From NCBI GenBank assembly GCA_018873245.2, contig JAEMBT020000004.1:7481073-7545072 (forward strand): DNA of 64,000 nucleotides, read 5' to 3'. The stretch is from Archegozetes longisetosus. Its lineage: Eukaryota > Arthropoda > Arachnida > Sarcoptiformes > Trhypochthoniidae. Position numbers and translations under genes: made by a program. The notes under the pieces are model-generated. The model was not told the DNA's origin and did not search any database. It saw nothing but the letters and a program-made list of their open reading frames with translations. Within the stretch, counting starts at the first letter, position 1, and the number at the start of each line of letters is the position of its first letter. Below, piece after piece: positions 10,308 through 21,782 of the stretch.

Positions 10308-12085
10308 TATTTCATGATTTAATGACATAGAAATATCTTACTGATAAATCAACTTGTTAAATAAAATGTTTATAATTATTGACGACTTATATAATCGAAG
10401 CTGTTATTCAAGTACATAAAATTCTGAAATTTTAAACTGAAAATTAATATTAATACAAAAGGTGGTCCAAAATACTGTCAAAATGTTCAATCCTCAATAT
10501 TTTTAACGGTTTAATATTACTTATATCTAGATTATCATGAAAATGTTCTATCCTGGATCCTCGTGCGAAAAGATGTTTCATTACTCAATGACTAAACCTT
10601 CAAAACATATACAGAAAACGAAGGTCTACGTTAGGGTAGATTTTCACTTTCTCCTCTCCCATCCATTGTAAAATATCTTGGCTCCGAAATTCTCTCTTTT
10701 AGATCAGATTTACCAAACATTTTAGTTTTACAATCACTTTCAGGGTTATATCCACTTAATTCTTGATAAGATTCCACGTATTGTTCGTTAACATTAAGAA
10801 TATCATATCCATCAGGATCACAGACATCGTCATAATTTTCTTGATTATTCACAACATTCAGCTGTTTTAACTTTCTCTGACGTATAAATATAAACGTCGT
10901 AATCAGTATCGCTAAAGTTACTAAGAATATTGAAACTATAACAAAAATAACTGCTGACATAGTATTCACTTTTTTCTTGGGTCTAATCGAAGGCATAATA
11001 GAAGAACATATTTCATTGATAGAAACTCTATCGTCTTTAGAGTCATCGATAGAAACTCTCTCGTGTTTAGAATTTATTTCTTCAATGCCATTATCCCACT
11101 TATAAATTCTGACATAATCTATGATAAAAAGAGAGCACTTCCAGTTGATAACATCATTGAATGTTAGTTCATCATTAGGAAAAAGAACACTACCACCAAC
11201 TCCTAAATGAATTATTAATTTGAATGGCTTGTCAAATGGCTCACCATCTCTGGTATAAGATGGCCCTAAAATTCTGCTAATATTTATTGTTAAATAATTG
11301 TAATCATCAAAAAACCACTTGAATTCATACTCATTCCATTCCAAAGCATAGGTGTGTAAATCATTCAAACTTGCATTAGCGTAGTATCCTCCCACCTTAT
11401 AATCATATATAGCAGGCTTGTTATAATGAATTCCAGATTCAAGTCCCGATGTCTGTCTATTTGTAATGAAATTTATTTGTCCATTTATTGCCCATTCAGC
11501 ATAGGTTATAGGTGCCATATAAATTGATGATTTTAACATTTTTGCTTCAGGAAAAGCGGCTCTAATTTCAAATCTTCCATATGTGAAATTTTGTTTTGAA
11601 GTTATGTTTCCTGATGTATAATCTTTATCCAAATACTTCTCATAGATTGCTGTTATTACAAGAGTACCATCAATTAATCGAAGATTTTTACTACTATTTG
11701 TGTTACAACTAAGTCTGGCATCATAGTCTTCAAGGTAAATTTGAAAAAATTGATTCAAATTAATTGGCATAAAAGAGAAAAAGTTAGATACAACCGTGAC
11801 ATGGACTTGATTCGTTTTCAATCTCCCATTTTTCAGTATCAAGAGTTTGATTATTAAATTCATCATTCCATAAAAGTTTCCAATTTGCGTCAGATTTCCT
11901 CAGGAACAGAATCATTAATAGAATGTGAATATTCATTATAAACCTGGAATTTATAACTCTTACGGCTTGATAATATATATTTGATAAAGTATAGCTTATG
12001 TGACTGGAACTATGTAATAATCGAGTTTTTTCAGAATATTTAAAAATATTTTGATTAAAACGTTAAAGATAGTTCATATTTATAT
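10308..12085 (-). repeat. Inverted segmental duplication, arm 1
   Basis: This segment is a reverse-complement copy of about 23045-24845. Similarity covers the GH16-like gene, its upstream region (AAATATGAACTATCTTTA and CACATAAGCTATA shared) and about 300 bp downstream, including GGATCC and CAAAATACTGTCAAA blocks. Coding identity is high and flank identity lower. Confidence 0.9.
10631..11936 (-). CDS. GH16-fold membrane protein, catalytic residues lost, tyrosine-rich tail (copy A, intact)
   Basis: Two exons (11795-11936 and 10631-11727) join in phase across a 67-bp intron to give 412 residues. The start gives a signal peptide (residues 1-17), then WNDEFNNQTLDTEKWEIENE, the typical opening of glycoside hydrolase family 16. 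YGRFEIRAAFPEAK and YALEWNEYEFKWFFDD are further GH16 landmarks. The catalytic ExDxxE motif should fall near residues 130-136 but reads GQINFIT, so both glutamates and the aspartate are gone. Family knowledge suggests glucan binding without hydrolysis, as in arthropod beta-glucan recognition proteins. One helix (about 304-329) is followed by RQRK and an 83-residue tail with at least eight tyrosines, including YDDV, YDIL, YVESYQEL and YFTM. Type I topology is inferred. A longer open frame through the intron gives a false N-terminus. Confidence 0.75.
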
Positions 12086-12629
12086 GTTTGAATAAGAACT
12101 GATTGGTCTATAGATGAAACGATTATTATAATTCATGGAAAGGAAGTTACGATGTGTATTTTTGTTAGAAATATTTGAAGATCAAGTTCAAGGAAAGCTT
12201 ATAATTGTATACATCGATATGGCTGCAGACTTCCCGGATGGTGCCGTAGAACCAACCCTATTCAAGCAATTTCTCCTAACTTCCACGTAGTTACTAGCGA
12301 AATGTGATTTCCCGGTTGTTCAAAAAAGCATAGATGCGACAACTCATTTGGTTCAAACGCTGACTCATAAGATATAAATCCCTTTAACTTTTTCAAAAAA
12401 AACTTACAAAGGAAGTTCAGGACTATGTAATAACTGATTACAAAAATAATTTTATGGAATAAATAATGTCATATGATGTTCGAAAAGGCATGTATTTAGG
12501 GGTACCATTTAATTACCGCGCATATTATAACAAGAACTAAATTTTATTTTTTAAAAAATTTGCAAGAGTTCAATCAATTATATAATCGTCTTGATGATGA
12601 GAACTCCCCATCTATAGACCGAATTTTGT
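11937..12629. other. Upstream region of copy A, nothing else recognised
   Basis: The first 150 bp belong to the inverted duplication and should hold the copy A promoter. The rest is AT-rich without a recognisable feature. Confidence 0.4.
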
Positions 12630-12848
12630 CTAAACATCATTATCCACTAAGATTGGTCGGCCAGGTCTCGGGCGGTCTTCGGGACTGCGGTCGTCGAAAC
12701 GGAACCGACTACACAATTTCTGGAATTGTCGGACATTTATCACTTGGCCGTAGTTTCCACAGATATTGTTGGTGACCACAGTGGCATTTGATCCGCGATC
12801 GAACTCATACATCAAACATTGAGTAATGGGTGCCTTTTCCAGGCACAT
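12630..12848 (-). mobile_element. mariner transposase N-terminal fragment
   Basis: The minus-strand frame contains LMYEFDRGSNATVVTNNICG, FRFDDRSPEDRPRPGRP and VDNDV. These fit the paired helix-turn-helix region of mariner transposases, where YEFKRG-NA...NIC and SLEDKPRSGRP are typical. It stops right after VDNDV, and no catalytic domain follows, so this is a truncated copy. It overlaps the left edge of foldback element C. Confidence 0.7.
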
Positions 12849-13621
12849 ACTTTTGATGATCGATCATAATAGTAATCGATGTGAGGAGTCGAATGATATA
12901 CTACATGCCTATATTCTGTCCATAAATTACGGAAAAAAATTAATTTTTTAAAAATTCAAGGAATAGTTTGGTAATAGGTACCCATTGCGACACCTACTTT
13001 TGATGATAGATCCTAGTAGTAATCGATGTGAGGCGTCTAACGATATATCACATGCCATGTTTTATCCATAAATTAGGTGAGAATTTTGATTTTTATATAT
13101 ATACAGGCACCCACTCGACCATCCCAGACACCCCCTCCCCATTTATCCTTCTCTCAAAGTACCTATTGGCGACTCGTTTAACCTAACCACCACGAACCCA
13201 ATTTAACCTAAGTTGAAGATGGCGCCAGATCGCTTCCCTCAGAACGCTTCGCGACCTGACGCAATTTTCACTTAGGTTAAATCACGCACGTGGATACTTA
13301 ATTACTTTATAAAGAATTATCTTATATCGCATTTCGGAGGGGATACCTAGCGATAGAACTATTTTTGAGTTTTTAAAATATTTCATTTTTACGTAATTTA
13401 TGGATAGAATATGGGCATGTAGTATATCATTCGACTCACTACATCGAGTACTATTAGGATCGATCATCAAAAGTGGGTGTTTGGACTATATAATAATTAT
13501 TAAAAGATCAAAATTTTCGCGTAATTTGTGGATAAAACATGGCATTTGCTATATCGTCAGACTCCACACACTGAGTACTATTAGGATCAATCATCAAAAG
13601 GGTGTGCCCGGAAAAGGCACC
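12830..13621. mobile_element. Foldback element C built from dimeric units
   Basis: Each arm is a tandem pair of roughly 140-bp units in opposite orientation to the other arm. The outer ends read GGGTGCCTTTTCC and GGAAAAGGCACC. Each unit carries TTTTGATGATCGATC, a GATGTG..GAGTC block, ATGATATACTACATGCC and TCCATAAATTA. The centre (about 13200-13286) has a second, shorter inverted repeat, TTTAACCTAAGT / ACTTAGGTTAAA, around a GC-rich core. Minus-strand frames in the units are short and unrecognised. Confidence 0.75.
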
Positions 13622-14552
13622 ATCTACCGATTAGTCTACATGTGAAAAAATTTGTCCTCAATTTTCGACCCATAACACAAAGCTTTCGGACTAGAACTTT
13701 TTGTATTTTCACACTAGGTTACGTGCTTCTGTAAATGCAAAAATGGGCAGCTTCGATTCGTATGTGTTACAAATTGAGATTAGTGATTGAAGATTTTCAA
13801 TTTTTAGAAAGCTTACTTAACAATAGCAAAACATGACCTTCATTCTATAGTTGAATACACTTGGTTGATATGACTCAACATACCAAATCTCATAATTCTA
13901 TGTTTAATAGTTTTGAGTTATAAGCTATCAAGGTTTTAAGATTTTAGACTCTTTGTCATGAGTTATGAAAAGTTATTTAGGTGCAAATATACTTCATTGA
14001 ACAACCTCTATGTGTTGATAAAATCACCATGTCCGAACTCGATAGGGGGTCAACTCACTATGGATGTTCGGACAACCTCTTTATAAATTCAATAAAAATT
14101 ATTCGTTTGGCCAGACTTCAGCGGGACTAAACCTTGATATCAAAACTTAACTAGTGTAATTAGAACCAAATTTAAGATATATTTGGAAACTACTTCACGC
14201 ACCAAGTCTAATGATAATATCACAAGTCCTAGAACTTAAGGGAACAATGCTAGGCATTGAATCAAGCCTCTAGGACGGTATATCAATAAAAATGATACAT
14301 TATCAGAGCCCCTTCATTATCTTAATTTCTTAAAGTATAACCCTTCCAGTAAAAGCTTCGATTTACATAATATTAAACGTTAACAAATCTTATACTATTT
14401 ATATAATAGAATATGAATTGATAATGTACTTTTGCATTCAGGAACCGACAGAATATGATTAATAATAAAATTCTACAGGATCTACGTCATTGTGTGAAAA
14501 ATTTTTGCTCATATATACTGTATATTGTCTTATCGCGATATACATTTCAATC
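13622..14552. other. Intergenic, nothing recognised
   Basis: AT-rich DNA between foldback element C and the receptor-like gene. It should contain that gene's promoter, but no motif is evident. Confidence 0.4.
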
Positions 14553-16189
14553 ATGATTTCAACAATAGTTTTCAAGCAATATTTTATTTTTATAATCTTT
14601 AACATAAATATCGTAGTGTCTCAACTAAAAGGTATCAGTAATTGTCAATTTAAGTTACTACCAAATTCATAAGTAAAGACAAACTTTACTTAAAATATAT
14701 ACTTTACTGTATACCCCTTAAATTAGTCGACTGTATATACTATATATTGTCATTATATCAATATTATAAACAAAAAGTTCAAAACTGCACATTAGATAAA
14801 AACTTTAATTGCAGCTTAAAAAAGAACTGAACGACGAGAAAACTTAGCTATAATACAGTTTCTAATTAAAAATCTTTGTTATACACAAAAGTATATATCT
14901 AAAAGTTTGTCTTTACTTTTGAATTTGACTGTAAGCCTTTACACAACAAATTTACTCTTTGAAGGATGTAATAAATTTTCATTTTAGTGATTATTTAAAT
15001 ATTTGTTGGGTCTGATCTCATTATACCGATTAAATCTAAAAGGAACGACTTAATCAGGCAACATAGATAGACCTAACCTACAATCAAATTTTTTATAGTA
15101 TATTTTAATTATCTTATACCATTTCATAAGTAAATTATGTAAGAGTCATAAAATGTAACACTTATTCAGATAATTTAACCTATTAAATTAATGATACCTA
15201 ATTTATAGACTCATGTTTGCAAATTCTTTTGTTAGAAGTGGATTATACTAGATGTAGCGAATCCATCGATTTCAAACTTCCGAATAGTACTTATAAAACT
15301 TTTGAAAACAAAATCTCACAATTTAATGCAACAGAAACCGAGTTTGAAGCATTAATGGCAGAAACTCAATTTAATTGGATGTCGGTATATTTTAATACAA
15401 CAGCATATATGACGTGCACTAAAGCTTATGATATTGATCACCATTGGCATAAACGGTTCGAACATTGTCAGTCTAATGGGAAAAAAGGTACTCAAAATAA
15501 TGTAATTCATATGAAATATATGTTGATTGAATTAAACTAATTTTCACTTATCTAATGGAAAAGTTTGTCTGAAAAAAAATAATTCTAATGAAGACGTTCA
15601 GAACAAACACTGTTACAGCTTGCAGTATCTCTATTCATATGTTGACCCAAGCACTGTAAACGGACCAGAATTTTTGACCGAAAATATTTCAGTTGCAATG
15701 AAAGCTACAGTCTGGATTTCAAAATATAATTATTATACTGTAACAGAAGTTGAAAGTAAGAACCTTTGCGCTTTAGCTAGAACATTTGTTCATATAAAAT
15801 GTGACAATCCAACGAATATCGTGGAAAAGAGATCTCAGCAGTTGAGTCGTTGCCTCAAAGCTTGCAATCATACTGATGGTTGTGCACCAGCACACAAGTC
15901 ACAAGAGTTCAATATAAGTTTGATTATAACTTGTGTTATAAGCTTAGTAGTAATTATTGTTTTAGGACTAATAGCTTTAGGTTATTATATTAGAGGTATT
16001 CCTAAGAACAGAAACGATAACTTCAATGTTGAAAATGAAGATTATGGTCCTATTAATGATGTTGTGCTAAATAACCTTACTTTCGAGGTAGAGGAACACG
16101 ATTATGATGTTATTCTGAAACATTCTGAAGATTATGATGTAATTAAGGAGCATTCTAATAATTATGAACGAATGAATGAAAATCAGTAG
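14553..16189 (+). CDS. Unrecognised single-pass receptor-like protein with YxxI/M tail
   Basis: Three exons (14553-14631, 15209-15487, 15564-16189) join in matching phase to give about 327 residues. The first exon is a signal peptide (MISTIVFKQYFIFIIFNI... to VVSQLK). The ectodomain has about a dozen cysteines and several N-glycosylation sites (NSTY, NATE, NTTA, NISV, NHTD). One helix (ISLIITCVISLVVIIVLGLI) is followed by a basic stop and a tail with YGPI, YDVI, YDVI and YERM, which are SH2-docking or endocytic-like motifs. I recognise no ectodomain family. The first intron (577 bp) houses a Tc1-type MITE. The layout matches the flanking GH16-like proteins, though the ectodomains are not visibly related. 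The first exon is placed by signal peptide and phase only. Confidence 0.6.
14656..14933. mobile_element. Tc1/mariner-type MITE, copy 2, in an intron
   Basis: Inverted ends share AAATTCATAAGTAAAGACAA at the left and the complement of TTGTCTTTACTTTTGAATTT at the right. Internal blocks (TTACTTAAAATATATA, TTACTGTATA, AAAAAAGAACTGAAC) match the copy at 3715-4233. It is shorter, with no transposase frame, and sits wholly inside intron 1 of the receptor-like gene. Confidence 0.7.
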
Positions 16190-17831
16190 AAACATAGTCG
16201 AGTGATAGTAATAAATGAAATTTAAACTTCGGTTCCAGTTCCCTATCTATATATATTAAAAAGTAATTAATTGTAGAATACTTTATTTTACTAATAATTT
16301 GTATTTCCGATCTGTTAAGTACTGGTTTTCTTTAGTCATCATTAAAATTGAATGAGAATATGAAGTTTGACGATTATATTGATGATTATAGCTAAAGATA
16401 GACAAATGAATGTTCTCTTCTCATAACTGCTGTACTGATTTTAAACAACGATGAAAATAAGTCTATGGGATTCTGGCTATCCATACACCCGGATTTCATG
16501 ATATATTTAAATAGAGGTCATCATCCTGATCAAAATTGTTAATGGGTCCACCTCTGTATAACTTATAGTTTATCCGCTAGATGTCCGTAAAGTAAACGTT
16601 TCAAATGAATCTTCGATTTTCTCTAAGGATATTATAGATATCGAAAAACGGGTTTCATAATTGTAATCAGCGTTAAATTCTACATCGAAATTATGTCACA
16701 TAATAAAAATCTTAAAGTGGAAAAATTCGATATAAAATATTTAAAGTCGAATATCTCGAAAAGTATTCGATATAAAAAAATTTAGGTTTCATATTCGGAA
16801 TCAGCGTTAAAAAATGCATATATATAAGTTGAAAAGTCAATTTATAAAATAATGAATTTCATCCTGCCATCCATACGGGGGATGGAGCTGAAAAATCTGC
16901 TCTTATGAAATCACGGCTTAACCAAGCGAACCCACTCGCATCACTTGTAGCCGCCGAAAACCTCAATCGCAAATCTATTAGGGGTGTTGAGTGGGGGCAG
17001 AGGGTGGGATCCCCACCTATGCATTAATGTATCAATAATAACAAATAATTATACCTTATATTATATTGAAACGAGATAATGGAACCCCTGTCGCCATCTT
17101 CCGGCAACCGGTGTTCAACAACTTTATCAAGTGTTCAAAATTTCTAAATTAATAATTATCTTAATTATAATTGATTTAAGCAACACATCATAAATTCATA
17201 TATTCAAAAGCATTAACCAAAACATAATAGTCACTACCATTGTTGCACTTGTGTAAATATGTAAATTCATTGTATCCAAAATTAATGTTATTATGATTGT
17301 TAACCTTGATGATAAAAATATGTAAATACCTTAAGTATTAATCCCTTACAATTATCAATCAATCTGTCTATGATCTATCACGATCGATATCGTTAGCGAA
17401 ATAAATAAATCATTTAATCTTAACGAGTAATCTTTATAACCCAGTCCCTCTGATCCGCTGAAGCTGTACCGTGCTTAATCGAGCACGTACTCTTCAGTCT
17501 TTATCCTGTCCATCCTTCAAAGCAGCGACACGCCGGTATCTTCATACTTGATTTGGAGAACCGGTCAACGGGGCATCTCAGCCACCAGTCCCGTTTCAAT
17601 ATAATTGATAGCCAGGGTTTGTCAAACTTCTTTAGTTGAGTAATATCTTCGCTATATTATAAGTAACTTTCAATGTTAAAAAGAAGTTTCTAAGTAGCAT
17701 TCCCAGAAAATTCATAGAATATTTCTAGAAGCTTTAGCGACATGTAATTTTTCGTCAGAAAAAATTTACAATAGTCCCGGTTGAAGATCTTAGCCAAACA
17801 TGGTATACAGATAGTACTCGATATATGAAGC
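16190..17831. other. Intergenic, no gene identified
   Basis: AT-rich with two GC-richer patches (about 16860-17020 and 17440-17600) that look like old repeat pieces. No coding frame or RNA gene is supported. Confidence 0.4.
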
Positions 17832-18135
17832 AACAAATATGGGAAACACTTCCACCTCAAACAAAAGCGCGGAGCTAGAGGCGTCGCCGTGTTGAATTGA
17901 CTTGCATTGAAATATAAGCAAAACAGGTTACATGATAAGGGTGTTGCGCACTACTGCGCTCTTGTATTGGTCACTCAACCTAGTCAAAAAATTTTGGCCA
18001 ACACGAGTGCGCGGTGGCGCGCAACACCTCTAATATGTAACCTGTTTCGCATGTATTTCAACGAGAGTCAATACAACATGGCGACGCCTCTGGCTTCCCC
18101 ACTCTGTTTGGGTAGAGGTGTCTTTCATATTTGTT
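17832..18135. mobile_element. Foldback element D (hairpin)
   Basis: The whole segment folds on itself with arms of about 140 bp: AACAAATATG at one end and CATATTTGTT at the other, with AGAGGCGTCGCC / GGCGACGCCTCT and AACAGGTTACAT / ATGTAACCTGTTT inside. It is markedly more GC-rich than its surroundings. The open frame across it (17907-18167) is a by-product. Confidence 0.8.
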
Positions 18136-18639
18136 ATATAAATAGTATTAAATTTGTTAATGTTTGATTCTATGTAAATTGAAACTTTACTGGAAAAGTT
18201 ATACTTTGAGAACTTAAGATAACAAAGAAGCTCTGGGAAAGTATCAGTTTTATTGATATACCGTCATCAAGGCTCAATTAAATGTCTAGCTTTGTTCCCT
18301 TAAATCCTAAGATAGGTGATATTATCATTAGACTTGATGAGTATAGTAGTTTCCAACAATATCATGAATTTAGTTCTAATTACATTTGTTTAGTACAGTA
18401 TGTTTGTTGATTCGTGTCCTATGCTTGAGTACTTACAACCAAGCTGACCACCTCGGTTCAGACCACTTGGCGAGACTTTGATACAAATGGGAAGTAAGCG
18501 AATCTTTCAATGAAATTCCAGAAATCAATCAATTTTACACTTAAGTTACACAAAAACTTTTACTACTAAGAATCGCATTAATTATTAACGAATAATTAAC
18601 TGTATTTGAAAGTGTATCTTTTATTGAATTTTGCAGCTA
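18136..18639. other. Intergenic, nothing recognised
   Basis: AT-rich DNA between foldback D and the hAT fragment. No feature is supported. Confidence 0.4.
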
Positions 18640-19330
18640 TTAATATCGTCTCATTCTTCGAAACGTCTTTGACAAACTTAATGCATGACATTTAAAAGTT
18701 GGACTTCATGCAGATCTCTGCAATGACTAAATCAATACTCATTTGACTTCTCTCGTCATCTCATAAATTTTCCATTTGACTAAACAATCTTTCGACGAAA
18801 TCATTAGTTATCAGAACACAGAGAACTGATTCAACAATTTTTGTTAGGTTTGGCAAAGAATTGGTTTTCAAAAGTTTGACCCAAAGCAGATTATTCAGAG
18901 CCTTATCTTCATCATTAATCGAGGCGGAAGCCAGATTGAAAAGTGATATCTCGCCGAATAGCTGGTCCTCGTCTATGAATACTTTAATGAGTTTTAAGAT
19001 ATCTTGTATTTCATCGATTCCAAGTTCATTCTTCAGACTAAGACATGAAAAACTCTTGAAAATTCGGGTTTTCTCTAAATCAAATCACCGATCAAATTAT
19101 TCAAGTGCACTTTCGCATGGCTTGTCAACCGGGGTTAAAATATTTTGTCTCTCATTCAAATCAATTCGCTTTAAATACTCGGCTACTTTAACACCAAAAA
19201 ACTTCTATTCAAGTCTATTGATTATTATTGAACACATTTCAATAATTATTTGGTACAAATGAGTTGCATTGATTGACTTGTCTTGTAATTTGAGAAGATA
19301 TTCATTGAAAAATCTCATAAAGTGATGGCG
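18640..19330 (-). mobile_element. hAT transposase C-terminal fragment
   Basis: On the minus strand, LLWVKLLKTNSLPNLTKIVE, VLCVLITNDFVERLFSQMEN and DERSQMSIDLVIAEICMKSN follow the hAT C-terminal dimerisation region, where the usual pattern is VERVFS-M-N-W-DERNRM. At least two in-frame stops occur there (after QMEN and after KSNF), with more upstream, so it is a decayed fragment. No terminal repeats were found. Confidence 0.7.
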
Positions 19331-20432
19331 AAAATACAGAAAAACTTATGTAATTACAACTTTATATCTATTAAACTTTTACGCATATATTTTTGAAGTA
19401 AGGCTTCATATTCACTAACTTGACAACATTAAAAATAACAAAAAATTGACTAGGATGAATGAAAGGAGTTAAAGCATTGGTTTCTTGTTTTGAAAAAAAA
19501 CAGATTTAAGTTTGTATGATAAAAGTCTTATTATTCATTGAAATATTTGTTTCTGGTTTTACTTAAAATTTTTCATTGAATAGTATTCTGAAAATTTGAT
19601 ATATCATTTTAGGGGTTTAGGATTGTGAAACCATTGAAATTTTAAAGAACCTCTCATCATGACTTATAGAGTTCTCTTATTCTACTAGTCAATTGTGTTT
19701 TACAGTTTATCGCTTAGTATATTAAATGTTCTCATGTTATCCTATTGCAGAGGTTTTATTTGAATTTGTTCTCTGCAGAGTTCGACAACTTAAACTTACA
19801 CAGTTTTAAAGAAAATCAAAAGTTTATTTATGAAAGGAAAGGTTTATACAAATTAAAAGATTTGAGTATTGAAAAGTTTGGATTTTAAAATAAACACTAT
19901 TACTGTAAGTGTTGGCTACTTTCAGAGATCACTCAATCTGAAGAGTTTGGGAAGTGAAGAGTAAGAGTCTCTTCACTCCTTTATATAGGACCAGGAGCTG
20001 TTGACGTATCAATTGAAAATTTTCTAGAAATATCTATTGTTGGTCACTAACTGACCAACTACTAATTGAGGACACGTTGGTGACCTCATTACTCTTCTAG
20101 AAAATTTTCTTTAGAATTTGTATTTAAAGAAAAGAGGACACAAACAACCCTGTCCTACATCCAGTGGTCAGTTTGTGCCTTCAGGCTACAATGATGGGCA
20201 AGAAAGTAGGGCATTGTTTAAATGACCTGAATACTGTGAGATCGAAAACAAAGATCTGTTTTTGATCTCACACTATGATATAAATCGAGATTATTCGTTT
20301 CGAAAATGGTTTCTAACGCATATTTTAAAACTTAAATAAAATTTCTAAATGTATGAGACTCTTGCCTCATGCAAGTAAAAGATACAAGAGACGTGAGTCG
20401 GACCTCTGAATGCGTGAGAGGTGGTCAATCTG
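19331..20432. other. Intergenic, nothing recognised
   Basis: AT-rich DNA. A stretch near 19940-19990 has small local inverted repeats (GAAGAG..CTCTTC) but nothing interpretable. Confidence 0.4.
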
Positions 20433-21246
20433 CTTATAACTCCTAAACTAAATTATAGATCTTTATGAATAAAATATCAATTTAAGGAGAAATATTCAAA
20501 TTTTCATGAAGTTTTCTTGAGTTACAACAGTTTAAACTCAAAATTTAGAATTTCTCTATGGGAGTTGCATTATAACAAATTTTCGTAGTTTTAATAAGTA
20601 ATAATTGCCAAAATGGGAGTGCCTTAATTTTTCAACACTTTCTAATTGATCAAAGAATATAAATGATGACTATCTCAAGTCCAATTAATCAACAGAAGAT
20701 AACTGATGGTCATTTCCATAACATATGATCTATGGAAAGCAACTGATGGCTATTTAAAGTTCATTGAATTGCCTTAGGATAATTCGAGTTTCTACTGGGT
20801 ATGGTGGATACACACGTAAAACTTGAAATTCTTTATAAAGATTTGAGTTTTTACTGAATATAAGCGATTCCGTTACGTTCCGTAGGTCATCTGAATTGAA
20901 AATGGCCATCGGTTTCCTTCCTGAACTTGAAATAGCCGTTAGTTGCTTTCCATAGATCATGTTATGGAGATGACCATCGGTTATCTTCTGTTGGTCAATT
21001 GGACTTGAGATAGTCATCATTTATATTCTTTGATCAATTGGAAAGTGTTGAAAAATTAAGGTGCTCCCATTTTGACAATTATTACTTATTAAAACTACAA
21101 AAATTTATAGTGCAACTCCCATAGAGAAATTCTAAATTTTGAGTTTACACTGATATAACTCACGATAATTTCATAAAAATTTGAACATTTTTCTTTAAAA
21201 TTATATTTTGTTCGTAAAATCTATAATTTAGTTTCTGAGTTATAAG
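20433..21246. mobile_element. Foldback element E, long near-palindrome
   Basis: Arms of about 310 bp (20433-20745 and 20935-21246) are close inverted copies. Examples are CTTATAACTC at the left and GAGTTATAAG at the right, TAATAAGTAATAATTG / CAATTATTACTTATTA, and TCTATGGGAGTTGCA / TGCAACTCCCATAGA. Identity looks higher than in elements A-C, so this may be the youngest. A spacer of about 190 bp repeats the motif ATGGCCATCGGTT. No gene is seen inside. Confidence 0.85.
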
Positions 21247-21782
21247 TACTCAAAAATAGGACACGAATTAACAAACATACTGTGTCAAGTTTTAGTCACG
21301 CTGAAGTCTGATCAAATCAATGGTTTTTTATTTAATATTTAATTTATACATATGTTCAATGAATATACTTTTGTATTCCTCATTGACTATTCGCAATAGG
21401 GTAATTATACCAAAGGAATATGCCCAAAACCCAGACTCTGGCCTAACGACACCCTCTAAAGGTGACCTACGTAATTTGTAGCCTTGAACTAGATATTCAA
21501 GTAACCGAAAGAATTTATGAGATCGGTGAGCTTCTTAAGGACTCATAGGATGAGAATTAATGAAAAATCACTCGTGAATATTTCTAAAAATTTCATTTAA
21601 AACAAAATAATTGCTGATACAATATGAATAAATATCTATGAAAGCTTAGAGAGTGTAAAAGTTTAAAATAGAATAATACTATAAAATAATTAAGTTATAA
21701 ATTAATTAGTGTAAAATATAGAAAATCCCAAACCTGTCATTTTTTCCGCTGTCAGTTGATTCCAAAGTTAAGTAAATCCCAT
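21247..21782. other. Intergenic, nothing recognised
   Basis: AT-rich sequence. No gene or repeat is supported. Confidence 0.4.

Noticed and set aside
11728-11866. Open frame running through the GH16 copy A intron, giving an MMNLIIKLLILKN start
   Set aside because: The spliced model restores a signal peptide and the GH16 opening WNDEFNNQTLDTEKW in phase; the read-through N-terminus resembles nothing.
17041-17600. GC-richer patch with a poly(A)-signal-like AATAAATAAA, considered as an LTR remnant
   Set aside because: No paired copy, no clear terminal motif and no associated coding sequence, so an LTR origin is not supported.
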